This document shows, piece after piece, positions 17,019-26,035 of a DNA stretch of 64,000 bases. Source of the stretch: AP-15 sp963737145 (lineage in GTDB: Bacteria > Pseudomonadota > Alphaproteobacteria > ATCC43930 > CGMCC-115725); assembly GCA_963737145.1 (NCBI GenBank), contig CAVTRO010000004.1, positions 310,001 through 374,000 on the forward strand, in the 5' to 3' direction. The position numbers and the translations under genes are program-made. Numbering within the stretch: the first letter of the stretch is position 1; each line of letters starts with the position of its first letter. The notes under the pieces were generated by a model. The model made no database searches, had not been told where the DNA came from, and was given only the letters and a program-made list of their open reading frames with translations.

Positions 17019-19323
17019 CTATGGCGGATCGAATGCCTTTACCGGCGGCAATGGGCCGTCGAACCGCTCGATCTCGATTACGGTGAGCTGTCCGGTGCAG
17101 CCTTGCGCCAGTTTCGACGTGCCGGCGTCGCGCGTCAGCACATTCGGGTTGCCGTGCACGCAGATCGGGTTATCGGCAGTCGGGTCCTCGGGGTCGTACC
17201 AGGCGCCGGTGGAGAGCTGGACGACGCCGGGGCGCAACGCCTCGCTCAGCACCGCGCCGGCGAGGCATGCCCCGCGATCGTTGTAGAGGCGGACGATGTC
17301 GCCGTCGCCAATGCCTCGCGCCGCGGCGTCTTGCGGATGGATGCGGACCGGCTCGCGGTCCTTGATCTTCGATTTGAGGCTGGTGGCGCCGAAATCCAAC
17401 TGACTGTGCAGGCGGGTCGCCGGCTGGTTGGCGATCAGCTGCAGCGGGAAACGCGAATTCGGGCGCTCCGCAGGCGGCAGCCAAGTCGGATGTCCGGGGC
17501 AGTCCGCGTAACCGAAACCCGCAATCCTCGCGGACGCGATCTCGATCTTGCCGCTCGGCGTCGGCAGGGGCGCTGCGCATGGGGTCGCGGCGGAACGCCC
17601 GCACGATCCCGCCATCCCAGGGCAAGGTCGGCAAAGCCAGCTCGCCCGCTTCCCAGAATTCGTCGAAATCGGGAGCCTCCGCCCCACGCTCCAGCAGCGC
17701 GCGGCGCGTCGGCTCATAGAGATGCCGCAGCCACTGGCGCGCCGAGCGGCCTTCGGTAAATCGCTCGGCAATGCCGAGGCGCTCGGCCAGCCCAGAAAAG
17801 ATGTCGTAATCGTCGCGCGCCTCGGCATAGGCGGGCACCGCCCGGTGCATCGCGACCAGCAGCGGATCGCCGGCGACGCCGCCAATGTCTTCGCGCTCCA
17901 AGCGTGACGGTCGCCGGCAATACGATATCGGCGTGCCGCGCGGTCGCGGTCCATGCCGAATTCATGCACGATGACGGTATCCGGCCGCGCAAAGGCGTCG
18001 CGCAGCCGGTTCAGATCCTGATGGTGGTGGAACGGATTGCCGCCCGCCCAATAGACCAGCTTGATGTCGGGGTAGGTGAGCCGCTGGCCGTTGAAGTCGA
18101 ACGCCTCCCCCGGATGGAGCAGCATGTCGGCGATGCGCGCCACCGGAATGAAATCGGCAATGCTGTTGCGCTCGATCGGCAATGTCGGAAGCGGCACGGC
18201 CAATGGCGGCTTTCCGGTATTGGAGGTCGATCCCAGCGCATAGGCGAACCCGCCGCCCGGCAATCCGATCTGGCCGAGCATCGCCGCCAGCACGACCCCC
18301 ATCCAGACCGGCTGCTCGCCATGCTCGGCGCGCTGCAATGATTGGGAGCAGGTGATCAGAGTGCGCCGGCCGGCGGCACGCCGCGCCAGCCCAATAATCT
18401 CATCGGCCGGCATGCCGCAAATTGCGGACGCCCAGCCGGCGTCCTTTGGCTGACCGTCCGCTGCGGCCGAGGAGATAGGCCTCGAAGATCTCATAGCCGA
18501 CGCAGTATCGGTCGAGGAAAGCGCGGTCGTGCAGGCCTTCCGTCACCAGCGTGTGCGCGATGCCGAGCATCAGCGCCACATCGGTGCCGGGGCGGATCGG
18601 GTGCCAGACCGCCTCGATCTCGCCCGGCAGGTCGTCGCGCAGCGGTCCGATCAGGTGAAATTCGGCGCCACGGCTGCGGGCGGCGCGCAGCCGGGCTTGC
18701 GCGATGTGCTCGCTGGTCCCGCCGCCGCCGACATCGTTGTTCTTCAGCGCCATGCCGCCAAAGGCCAGCACCAGCGCGCTGTGCGCGACCAGCTCGTCCC
18801 AGCTGACATTGTTGCCGGCGACGGCCTCCTGCGGGCCGATGACGTGCGGCAGGATCACCGACGCGGCCCCCGAGCTGTAGCTGCCCACCGAGCGGACATA
18901 ACCGCCGGCCACATTGAGAAACCGGTGGAGCTGGCGCGGCGCGTCGTGGAAGCGCCCGGCGCTCGCCCAGCCATAAGAGCCGCCGAAGACCGCGCGCGGG
19001 CCATGAGCCGCGTAGACCCGCCGCAATTCCGCCGCGACGAGATCGAGCGCGCGCGGCCACTCGACCGGGACGAACGCGTCACGGCCGCGCCCGCGGTCGG
19101 GCCGGGGCCGCGCTTCGAGCCAGCCGCGCCGGACCATCGGCCGGGCGATCCGCGCCCGGTGCGACACCGAGGCGGGGATGTTGCCGAGCAGCGGCGAAGG
19201 GTTCGGGTCGCGCGGATGCGGCACGATCTCGATGCCGCCGTCGCGGACCAGCACCGAGAAGGCGCCCCAATGCGAGCTGTGCGGGAGCGGGCGGGGAGAG
19301 GGAGGCGTGGGCGTTTGGTTCAT
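17019..19323 (-). pseudogene. BisC/TorZ-type molybdopterin oxidoreductase, several frameshifts
   Basis: DMSO-reductase superfamily enzyme of the biotin/methionine sulfoxide or TMAO reductase branch. The N-terminus HSSHWGAFSVLVRDGGIEIVPHPRDPNPSPLLG and VFGGSYGWASAGRFHDAPRQLHRFLNVAGGYVRSVGSYSSGAA are diagnostic; the Ser of YGWASAG-type enzymes is the usual Mo ligand. Later blocks: GMPADEIIGLARRAAG, PDIKLVYWAGGNPFHHHQDLNRL, HADIVLPATVTLERED and the C-terminal QLIANQPATRLHSQLD to LAQGCTGQLTVIEIERFDG. They lie in at least three frames with switches near 18480, 17960, 17900 and 17560. No twin-arginine signal is seen, so it is probably cytoplasmic. If repaired it is about 765 residues, normal for BisC. 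Confidence 0.8.
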
Positions 19324-19368
19324 CGACAGCTAAGATAGGCCGATGCCGTCCTCGCGAAAGGACCCATC

Positions 19369-20766
19369 ATGTCGCTGAGCCGAGAGTTCGCCGGGTTCGT
19401 AGCCGGCCTCCAGTACGAAAACCTGCCGCCCGAGGTCGTCGACCGGGCGAAGGGCGTCACCCTGCAGGCGCTGAGCTCGGCGCTGGTCGCCCGCGACATG
19501 CCGGCGAAGCCGGCAGGCGCTGGCCTTGATGCAGGAGGAAGAGGCGGGCGGCGGCGGGGCCGCGACCGTGCTGTGCCACGGCGACGAAGCTCACCAAGGC
19601 CGGGGCCGCCTTCGTCAACGCGGAGACGATCTTCGCCGGCGGCAAGTGGGACACCTTCCGCATGCTGACCCATCCCGGCATCGCGATCCTGCCGGCCGCC
19701 CTCGTCGCGGCGGAGGTCGCCGGCGCTTCCGGCAAGGAGTTCCTGACCGCCGTCGCCGCCGGCTACGAAGTCATGGAGCGCATGGCCGCCGAGTTCATCC
19801 CGACCGTCATGTCGCGCGGCTTTCCACGCCGGGCCGGTGTTCGGGATCTTTGGCGCGGCGGTCGCCGCCGCCAAATTGCAGCGCCTCGACGCGGACCAGA
19901 TCCACAGCGCCATCGCGCAATGCGTCAATCTGGCGGCCGGCAACCTCGAAGGCGCGCGCAGCGGCGGCCGCTCATTGCGCGAAGGCGGCGCCGTGCGCAA
20001 CGCGCTTGCTCGCCGTTGCATTGGCCAAGCACGGGACACCGGGCGGCGAGACGGTATTGGAAGGCGAGGCCGGGTTCTACCACGCCTATGCCGGCAACAA
20101 CCGCGGCGAGTTGCGCTACAGCTTTACCGGCGCGAACCGCACCGACCTCGCCAAGATCACCGAAGGGCTCGGCCGCGACTGGATTTTCCTGGAGACGCTC
20201 TACCGGATTTATTCGACGGCCGGCTACAACATCGCCCATGTCGACGTGACCGCGAAGCTCTGCGAGGAGCACAACCTCCGCTACGACGACATCGACCGCA
20301 TCGAGGCGTGGTCAACTGGCTCGAAACCGAATATCCGAGCCCCGCCTTCCCGAGCCGCGGCATCGAGAACCCGCCGCAGGTCGGCAGCACGCAATATTTC
20401 ACCGCCTGGGGCGCCGCCAAGCGCGGCTATCCGCTATTGCGCGGCGACCGGCCCGGCCCCGGCGAAACCGACCCGCCGGAGGTGCTCGACCTGATGCACC
20501 GCGTCACCCTGATCCCGACGGTGCGCCGCACCCTCTTCGGCCCGCGCATCACGTTCTTCACCAAAGACGGCCGCAGCTTCACGAAGGAAGGCACCGGCCG
20601 CGAATTCATCTGGGATTTCGAGGAAGAGGCCCGCCGCATCCGCCCCATCGCCCCCGGCCTCGCGATCAGCGAAGCCCAATTCGCCGAGCTGATCGACACC
20701 TGCCGCCACCTCGACCGCATCGACCGGGCGGGCGCCAGGCTGATTTCGCTGACCGTCCCGACGTGA
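19369..20766 (+). pseudogene. MmgE/PrpD-family protein, several frameshifts
   Basis: MmgE/PrpD enzymes are 2-methylcitrate dehydratase-like or iminodisuccinate epimerase-like. The order of blocks is complete: SLSREFAGFVAGLQYENLPPEVVDRAKGVTLQALSSAL (19372), AGAAFVNAETIFAGGKWDTFRMLTHPG (about 19600), LPAALVAAEVAGASGKEFLTAVAAGYEVMERMA, VFGIFGAAVAAAKLQRLDADQIHSAI, LAGNNRGELRYSF-like text (about 20090) and the C-terminal FTAWGAAKRGYPLLRGDRPGPGETDPPEVLDLMHRV. Frame changes occur near 19500, 19590, 19830, 20010 and 20310. The final 150 residues are in one clean frame to 20766. It is the third consecutive heavily frameshifted gene in this region. Substrate not inferable. Confidence 0.78.
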
Positions 20767-20915
20767 AAACTGTCTGGCTTTCGCCAGGGGCGGGCTCTGG
20801 CTCGAACAGGGGGGCGGCTGCTGCGGCCTTGCAGCCCCGGGTTCCCGTTTTCGCGGCAACGACGAGCAGGTGGCAAGCGCCCGCGGGCAGAGTCCGCCAG
20901 CCGGCGTCCAGAATT

Positions 20916-21881
20916 ATGCTCATTCTTCGATTGGCCGCGATATTCGCAATGACAATCGTTCCTGTACGGGCCTCAGACCTTGCGAGGACGGGCGCAGAGG
21001 TAAATACGCCAACCTCGTTTCATCCTGTGTCTGTGTTTTCCGACGCTCCAGACTCTATTCATGATCCAAGGCATCCGCAGTCGCAAACTGGCGCGGACAA
21101 AATGTTCGCGCCTATCGGACTGATCTGGACCAATCACCCTCAACCGGACCAAGGCACAGCGCCAAGGTCGGACCTTCACATGGGAACAGCCTCCCTGGTT
21201 TCGCCATGCTATGTCCTGACCGCCTACCACGTGGTTTTTGGGTATCGGTTAGGGTTCCGGAAGGGCATGCGAGAGGAGGCGGAGCAGGACGTTTCCGCGA
21301 CCTTTAGCGTGAGCGGCAAGAGGTCACGGGCGGTGCCGGCAAAGTATGGTCAGTTCTCCAGGTTTACAGGCAGGGATTGGGTCCTCCTGCGGCTCGAACC
21401 GGAGGCGGGGCATCGATGTTTGGGTGAGGATCCAAACATCGGCTGGGTCCGGCTGGCTCCGCTAGCGCCCGCTACAGCACCAAAGAAATCGCTTTCGGTC
21501 GCTGGCTATCCTGCGGATAAGGGGCGCACATCGCTGTGGCGGCAGGACAGATGTCATTTCTTCGAATTGTCCCGCGACATCGACAACGACGGTCTGTGGA
21601 CGACCGACTGCGCGACCCGGCCCAGAGCCTCCGGATCTCCGATTTTCTTTGTCGAGGACGGTCTATTGAATGTCGTGGCTATCATGAGCGGACATCGAGG
21701 CAATGTCGCCGATAACGAGATCCTGCCTGAGTGGGACCCGAGCCGCGCCAATCTCGCGCTCGATATCGGTAAAATAATTTCATCGGACCAGGATGTCTTA
21801 AAGCTCATCCAAACCGATATCGATCGATTTCATCAGCCCAACCCGGCGCGGGTGCCGACCGGGCGCCTGCTCCGGCATTAA
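20916..21881 (+). CDS. Secreted trypsin-like serine protease
   Basis: 321 residues from ATG 20916. The N-terminus MLILRLAAIFAMTIVPVRASD is a Sec signal peptide (cleavage likely after VRA), so the enzyme is exported to the periplasm or outside. Catalytic triad of the S1 fold: His in VLTAYHVVFG, Asp in FTGRDWVLLRL, and Ser in RASGSPIFFV (usual GNSGSP, here ASGSP). The V8/glutamyl-endopeptidase-like layout fits: LVSPCYVLTAYH, SVAGYP and the late VAIMSGHRG. The upstream open frame to 20763 crosses a GC-rich repeat-like stretch and is not used. The gene looks more A/T-rich than neighbours, consistent with accessory origin. Confidence 0.82.
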   Translation: MLILRLAAIFAMTIVPVRASDLARTGAEVNTPTSFHPVSVFSDAPDSIHDPRHPQSQTGADKMFAPIGLIWTNHPQPDQGTAPRSDLHMGTASLVSPCYVLTAYHVVFGYRLGFRKGMREEAEQDVSATFSVSGKRSRAVPAKYGQFSRFTGRDWVLLRLEPEAGHRCLGEDPNIGWVRLAPLAPATAPKKSLSVAGYPADKGRTSLWRQDRCHFFELSRDIDNDGLWTTDCATRPRASGSPIFFVEDGLLNVVAIMSGHRGNVADNEILPEWDPSRANLALDIGKIISSDQDVLKLIQTDIDRFHQPNPARVPTGRLLRH

Positions 21882-22320
21882 ATCTTGACAAGCGATAAGG
21901 TAAAATCGGATTCCGCGCCCTGACGATTGAGATACGAGAGAAACCGGTGGTCTACCGGAAAGATCGATACGTCTGGGGGCCGTCCTATTCAGAAGTACGC
22001 GACCAGAGGTTGTCGAAGGCGCGATTGCCAGACGCTCTGAGCGACTTCACTGGACCAGTCAAGCTGCTATGAAGGAAGTTCGCGAACGGCAAAACACCTG
22101 CCGCATATTGGACCTGATGATGAGGTTGAATGGCGAGACGTCGAACGCAATGACAAGATGTCAATAGGACGGTTTGTCAACCATCCCAACTACGCTGCTG
22201 TGATGAGGATGATGTTTCTTCCGGCGGGTAAACCACCTCGAATGAAATAGCCGATTTGTCAACGGCAATTGCCACGGCTGGCGCCTCAAGGACGCCGGGC
22301 TCGACAAATAACCGACCCGG
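21882..22320. other. Gene-free stretch of about 440 bases
   Basis: No supported gene. One frame around 21912-22070 (KIGFRALTIEIREKPVVYRKDRYVWGPSYSEVRDQRLSKARLPDALSDF, then stop) is open for about 45 codons but lacks a credible start. It may be a relic. TTGACA at about 21887 has no correctly spaced -10 partner. No hairpin of note is seen. Confidence 0.4.
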
Positions 22321-22477
22321 GCTACCCTCACCCGCCGCGCTGGCGCTCGGCACCCTCTCGCGCAGTGCGGGAGAGGGGCTATAGGGGAGGGGCTATAAAG
22401 GATGCAGCTCAAAGCGCCTTTCCCGCACTGTGGGAGAGGGGGGACCAACCGCGAAGCGTTTGGTGGGTGAGGGTAGC
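22321..22477. repeat. MITE-like palindromic element abutting the nupC start
   Basis: The ends GCTACCCTCACCC (22321-22333) and GGGTGAGGGTAGC (22465-22477) are a perfect 13-base inverted repeat. Inside, CACCCTCTCGCGCAGTGCGG and CCCGCACTGTGGGAGAGGG form a second inverted pair. The right end finishes one base before ATG 22479, so its GTGAGGG serves as that gene's ribosome site. Repeats with CCCTCTCCCGCA cores are common in alphaproteobacteria. No target-site duplication could be defined. Confidence 0.7.
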
Positions 22478-22478
22478 A

Positions 22479-23720
22479 ATGCGCGGTCTGCTCGGCATTA
22501 TCGTTCTGCTCGCGCTGGCCTGGGCGCTTGGCGAGCGGCGGCGCGGCGATCATCCGCGGCAAATTCCATGGCGTACCGTTGTTGTCGGTCTTGGGCTGCA
22601 GGCCGCGCTCGCGGTATTGCTGATGCGCTTTCCGCCGGCCTCGCATGTGCTGCTGCTGTTGAACCGCGCGGCGCTGGCGTTGCAGCAGGCGACCGACCGG
22701 GGAACGGCGTTTGTCTTCGGCCATCTCGGCGGCGGCGCCTTGCCGTTTGTCGAGACCGCGCCCGGCGCGAGCTTCATCCTCGCCTTCAAGGTATTGCCGC
22801 TCGTGCTGACGATCAGCGCGCTCTCGGGCGTGCTGTATTATTGGGGCGTTTTACAGGCGGTCACCCGCGCCTTCGCCTGGGTCTTGCGGCGCGCCATGGG
22901 CATATCGGGCGCGCTCGCGCTCGGTGCGGCGGTCCACATCTATGTCGGCATGATCGAGGCGCCGCTGTTGATCCGGCCTTACCTCGCGCGCATGCAGCGC
23001 GGCGAGTTGTTCGCCGTGATGAGCTGCGGCATGGCGGGGGTCGCCGGAACCGTGATGGTGGTATACGCCACGATGCTCGGCCCGGTCATCCCGGACGCGC
23101 TCGGCAATATCCTCATCTGCTCTGTCATCAGCACGCCGGCGGCACTGGCGGTCGCGGCGCTGATGGTGCCGTTCCGGCCCAGTGAGGACAGGGCCGAGAT
23201 TACCGTCGGCGAAGAGCCGACTGGCGCCTTCGACGCATTGGTCAAGGGCACGCGGGACGGGGTGGCGCCGCTGGTCGGTATCGTCACCGTATTGATTGTT
23301 ACCGTGGCATTGGTCGCGCTGGTCAATATGGCGCTCGGCCAATTGCCGGGCGGTATTACATTGCAGGGCCTCTTTGCGCTCGCCTTCCGCCCGGTGATGT
23401 GGCTGATCGGCGTGCCCTGGGCGGAGAGCGCCGAAGCGGCGGCCCTGATGGGCACCAAGACCGTACTGAACGAGTTTGTCGCTTATCTGGATTTGGCGAA
23501 GCTGCCGGACGAGGCGCTCGGCCCGCAAGCACGGCTCATCGTCACCTACGCGCTCTGCGGTTTCGCCAATTTTGGCTCGCTCGGCATCCTGGTCGGCGGG
23601 CTCGGCGCGATGGTGCCGGAGCGCCGGCGGGAGATCACCGAGCTCGGCTCGCGCTCGATCATCTCCGGCACGATCGCGACCTGCATGAGCGGGGCGATCG
23701 CCGGGCTGCTGCACCAATGA
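22479..23720 (+). CDS. nupC: CNT-family concentrative nucleoside transporter (NupC-like)
   Basis: Inner-membrane symporter that imports nucleosides with H+ or Na+. 413 residues with about 8-10 membrane helices. The Nucleos_tra2/gate layout is clear: LFALAWALGERRR-like start, PWRTVVVGLGLQAALAVLLMRFP, FILAFKVLPLVLTISALSGVLYYWG, VHIYVGMIEAPLLIRPYL (the GQTEAP-like substrate motif, here GMIEAP), ELFAVMSCGMAGVAGTVMVVYA, MGTKTVLNEFVAYLDL and YALCGFANFGSLGILVGGLG. ATG 22479 is preceded by GTGAGGG from the repeat element. Longer upstream frames run through that repeat and are not family-like. Substrate range is by family only. Confidence 0.92.
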   Translation: MRGLLGIIVLLALAWALGERRRGDHPRQIPWRTVVVGLGLQAALAVLLMRFPPASHVLLLLNRAALALQQATDRGTAFVFGHLGGGALPFVETAPGASFILAFKVLPLVLTISALSGVLYYWGVLQAVTRAFAWVLRRAMGISGALALGAAVHIYVGMIEAPLLIRPYLARMQRGELFAVMSCGMAGVAGTVMVVYATMLGPVIPDALGNILICSVISTPAALAVAALMVPFRPSEDRAEITVGEEPTGAFDALVKGTRDGVAPLVGIVTVLIVTVALVALVNMALGQLPGGITLQGLFALAFRPVMWLIGVPWAESAEAAALMGTKTVLNEFVAYLDLAKLPDEALGPQARLIVTYALCGFANFGSLGILVGGLGAMVPERRREITELGSRSIISGTIATCMSGAIAGLLHQ

Positions 23721-23917
23721 CACCGCGGCGAGTATCTACTCTGCACTGATCCGATGGTCGGCGCAGACGATGTCGTGCACGATGGCGTCGTTGACGCCTC
23801 TGCAATACCCATCCCGAACCCCACGGCCCAACCCGCCGCAACGCAGCGGCTGCGTTTGGAGGTTTTTGTTGCTCGTCTGCAGAAGCCGCCGCCGTTCGCT
23901 GCGCGTCCCAATCTAAA

Positions 23918-24313
23918 TTGGACCTTTCGGAAGCTTTGAAGAAACTGAATCAGTTGTGAGGCCGTCCAGGTATCACCGTAATACCGGAAGTCCAGGAGCG
24001 CATCTCTATTCAATGTCACTCATTGTATGACCGGTGCCGACATTTGGTTGAGGACGCGCGAAGGCAAGCTGTTCGCCACCACCGACGGCCGATCGGCGAC
24101 GGTGACCGAAAAACTTGGTTGCGTTCGTCCAGGCCGGACGAAATATTTCACCCTCGGGGAATGGCCGGTCATCATCGTGGAAATCCAAATGACGCCGTCA
24201 ATGCCGGTCTGCGACTTGTCGAGATTGGCCATCTCGATGACGCCGTCATCATTTGATAATTCGTCGGCCAAGAGGCTGTCTGCCGGGAGACGGGCAGTCT
24301 CTTCGAGTTTCAT
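23918..24313 (-). pseudogene. Small hypothetical protein interrupted by an in-frame TGA
   Basis: Starts MKLEETARLPADSLLADELSNDDG (ATG 24313; a second ATG at 24232 starts MANLDKSQTGIDGVIWIS). It continues RVKYFVRPGRTQPSFSVTVADRPSVVANSLPSRVLNQMSAPVIQ, meets TGA at 24020-24022, and goes on in the same frame with VTLNRDALLDFRYYGDTWTASQLIQFLQSFRKVQ. Proteins of this look are usually one chain with a Trp before V-LN, so TGG to TGA is the simplest explanation: a nonsense mutation or a read error. No SECIS-like hairpin follows, so selenocysteine is unlikely. The natural 3' end is not certain. Function unknown. Confidence 0.55.
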
Positions 24314-24350
24314 GCAGCGGATATGCGCCTCTGGGTTCTCGGCCGCAAGC

Positions 24351-25964
24351 CTACCACGCCAGTGCCCAGCCGTCGCGGCGCGGGTCGGAGCCGGCGAGCA
24401 GCACCCCGCTCGCCGCGTCGCGGCGGATGATCTCGACACTGCATGGGCCGTCGAGGTCGCCGACTGTCTTGACCGGGTGACCGCGGCGCGCGAGCTCGCT
24501 GTGCACCGCCTCGGGAAAGCGCCTCTCGATCGTCAGCGCGTCCTCGCCGTCATGCGGCCAGTTGGCGTATTGGCCGGGCGCATTCGAAGTCCAGCGCGGC
24601 ATCTCTGCGGCCTGCTGCGGGTCGAGCCCGAAATCGATCATTGCACTCAGGACCTGCAGATTGATCTGCACCTGGTTGTCGGCGCCGGGTGTGCCGAAGA
24701 CGCACCACAGCGCACCGTCCTTTAGAACCAATGGCGGGTTCATTGTGTGCCTGACCCGGCGCCCGGGCTGCAGCCGGTTGGGATGGCGAGGCTCGAGGTG
24801 CCAATAGCTCATCCGATTGTTGAGCAGAATCCCGGTGTCGCCTGCCATGACACCCGAACCGAAGCCGCTGTTGATGCTCTGCACGCCCGAGACGGCATTT
24901 CCTTCGCTATCGGCTGTGCAGAAATAGGTCGTGTCACCGGCGGCAAGGGGCATGGAGCCGGTCGGGGCCGCGCGCTGCAGGTCGATCCGCCCGGCGAGCT
25001 GCGCGGCATACTCGGCGGACAACAGCCGCGCGAACGGCGCTTCGACCGAGCGGGGGTCAGCGCCCCAGCGCTCGCGGTCGGCGAAGGCGAGCTTCTTCGC
25101 CTCGACCATGACATGGACCGCATCGGTGGATAGGAGCCCCATTCTGCCGAGATCAAACTGCTCTAGGATCTTAAGCTCCTCCAGCAATACGAAGCCGGTC
25201 GAGTTGGGCGGCGCCTCGAGCACCGTGAAACCGCGGTAGTCGATGCCGATCGGCTCTTGCAGCGCGGCCTCAAAGGCTTCGAGATCAGCGGCCGAAACCA
25301 AACTCCCGGCCGCTTCGAGACTGGCCGCGAGCCGCCGCGCCAAGCGCCCGCGGTAAAAAGCTTCCGCGCCGTCCGAGGCGATCTCCTCCAGCGTGCGGGC
25401 GAGGTCAGGCTGCACGATCGCTGCACCGAGGAGGGGCGGCTCACCGCGGGCGAGAAAGGTAGCGGCGCTGCGCGGGTCCGCGACCAGCGTTGCCCGGTAT
25501 TCATCGGCGAAATGGCTGTAGGCCCGCGTGGCGCCAAACCCGTCGCGGGCGAACGTGATCGCCTCGGCGAAGAGATCGCGCCAGGGCAGCCGGCCAAACC
25601 TCTGGTGCATCTTGCCCAGCGCTGACACGGTGCCGGGGACAGATACCGACAGCGGTCCGGTGCGCGGAATGCGGCCGGCGTAACGTTCGGGTGTCGCGGC
25701 GGCGGGAGCGGGGCCGGTGCCGTTGAAGACAACAGCGCGGCCGGTAGCCTGATCGTAGACATGATAGAAGCCGTCGCCGCCGAGCCCCGACATCATCGGT
25801 TCGACGACCGCAAGCGTCATCGCCGTCGCGACTGCAGCGTCGACCGCGTTGCCGCCCGCCCGCAGCGCCACAAGGCCGGCCTGGGCAGCGAGCGGATGAT
25901 TGGCCGCGACCGCCCCGCGTGCCCCGATGATCACTGGCCGGTAGGACCGCATTTCTGCAGTCAT
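24351..25964 (-). CDS. ggt: Gamma-glutamyltransferase family protein
   Basis: Ntn-hydrolase of the GGT family, 537 residues, that cleaves gamma-glutamyl compounds such as glutathione conjugates. Motifs: ANHPLAAQAGLVALRAGGNAVDAAVATAMTLAVVEPMMSGLGGDGF, the autocleavage Thr in AAGDTTYFCTADSEGNAVSGVQSINSGFGS, and NNRMSYWHLEPRHPNRLQPGRRVRHTMNPPLVL. The Gly-Gly oxyanion loop is replaced by less usual FGTPGADNQVQINLQ. No signal peptide is visible, so unlike E. coli Ggt it is probably cytoplasmic. It lies just downstream of and on the same strand as the NAD-linked formate dehydrogenase genes, separated by 71 bases. Confidence 0.92.
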   Translation of the reverse strand: MTAEMRSYRPVIIGARGAVAANHPLAAQAGLVALRAGGNAVDAAVATAMTLAVVEPMMSGLGGDGFYHVYDQATGRAVVFNGTGPAPAAATPERYAGRIPRTGPLSVSVPGTVSALGKMHQRFGRLPWRDLFAEAITFARDGFGATRAYSHFADEYRATLVADPRSAATFLARGEPPLLGAAIVQPDLARTLEEIASDGAEAFYRGRLARRLAASLEAAGSLVSAADLEAFEAALQEPIGIDYRGFTVLEAPPNSTGFVLLEELKILEQFDLGRMGLLSTDAVHVMVEAKKLAFADRERWGADPRSVEAPFARLLSAEYAAQLAGRIDLQRAAPTGSMPLAAGDTTYFCTADSEGNAVSGVQSINSGFGSGVMAGDTGILLNNRMSYWHLEPRHPNRLQPGRRVRHTMNPPLVLKDGALWCVFGTPGADNQVQINLQVLSAMIDFGLDPQQAAEMPRWTSNAPGQYANWPHDGEDALTIERRFPEAVHSELARRGHPVKTVGDLDGPCSVEIIRRDAASGVLLAGSDPRRDGWALAW

Positions 25965-26035
25965 CCTTTTCTCCCTTCGCTACCATGATGTCGGATAAAG
26001 CAGCCGGAACCGAGTGTCGGCAGAGAATTGTCAGG

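Noticed and set aside
21887..21906. TTGACA ... TAAAAT as a promoter after the secreted protease gene
   Set aside because: The two boxes are only about 10 bases apart and no gene follows, so a sigma-70 promoter is unlikely.
24020..24022. Reading this TGA as a second selenocysteine
   Set aside because: No SECIS-like hairpin follows and the family pattern suggests Trp; a nonsense change or read error is simpler.
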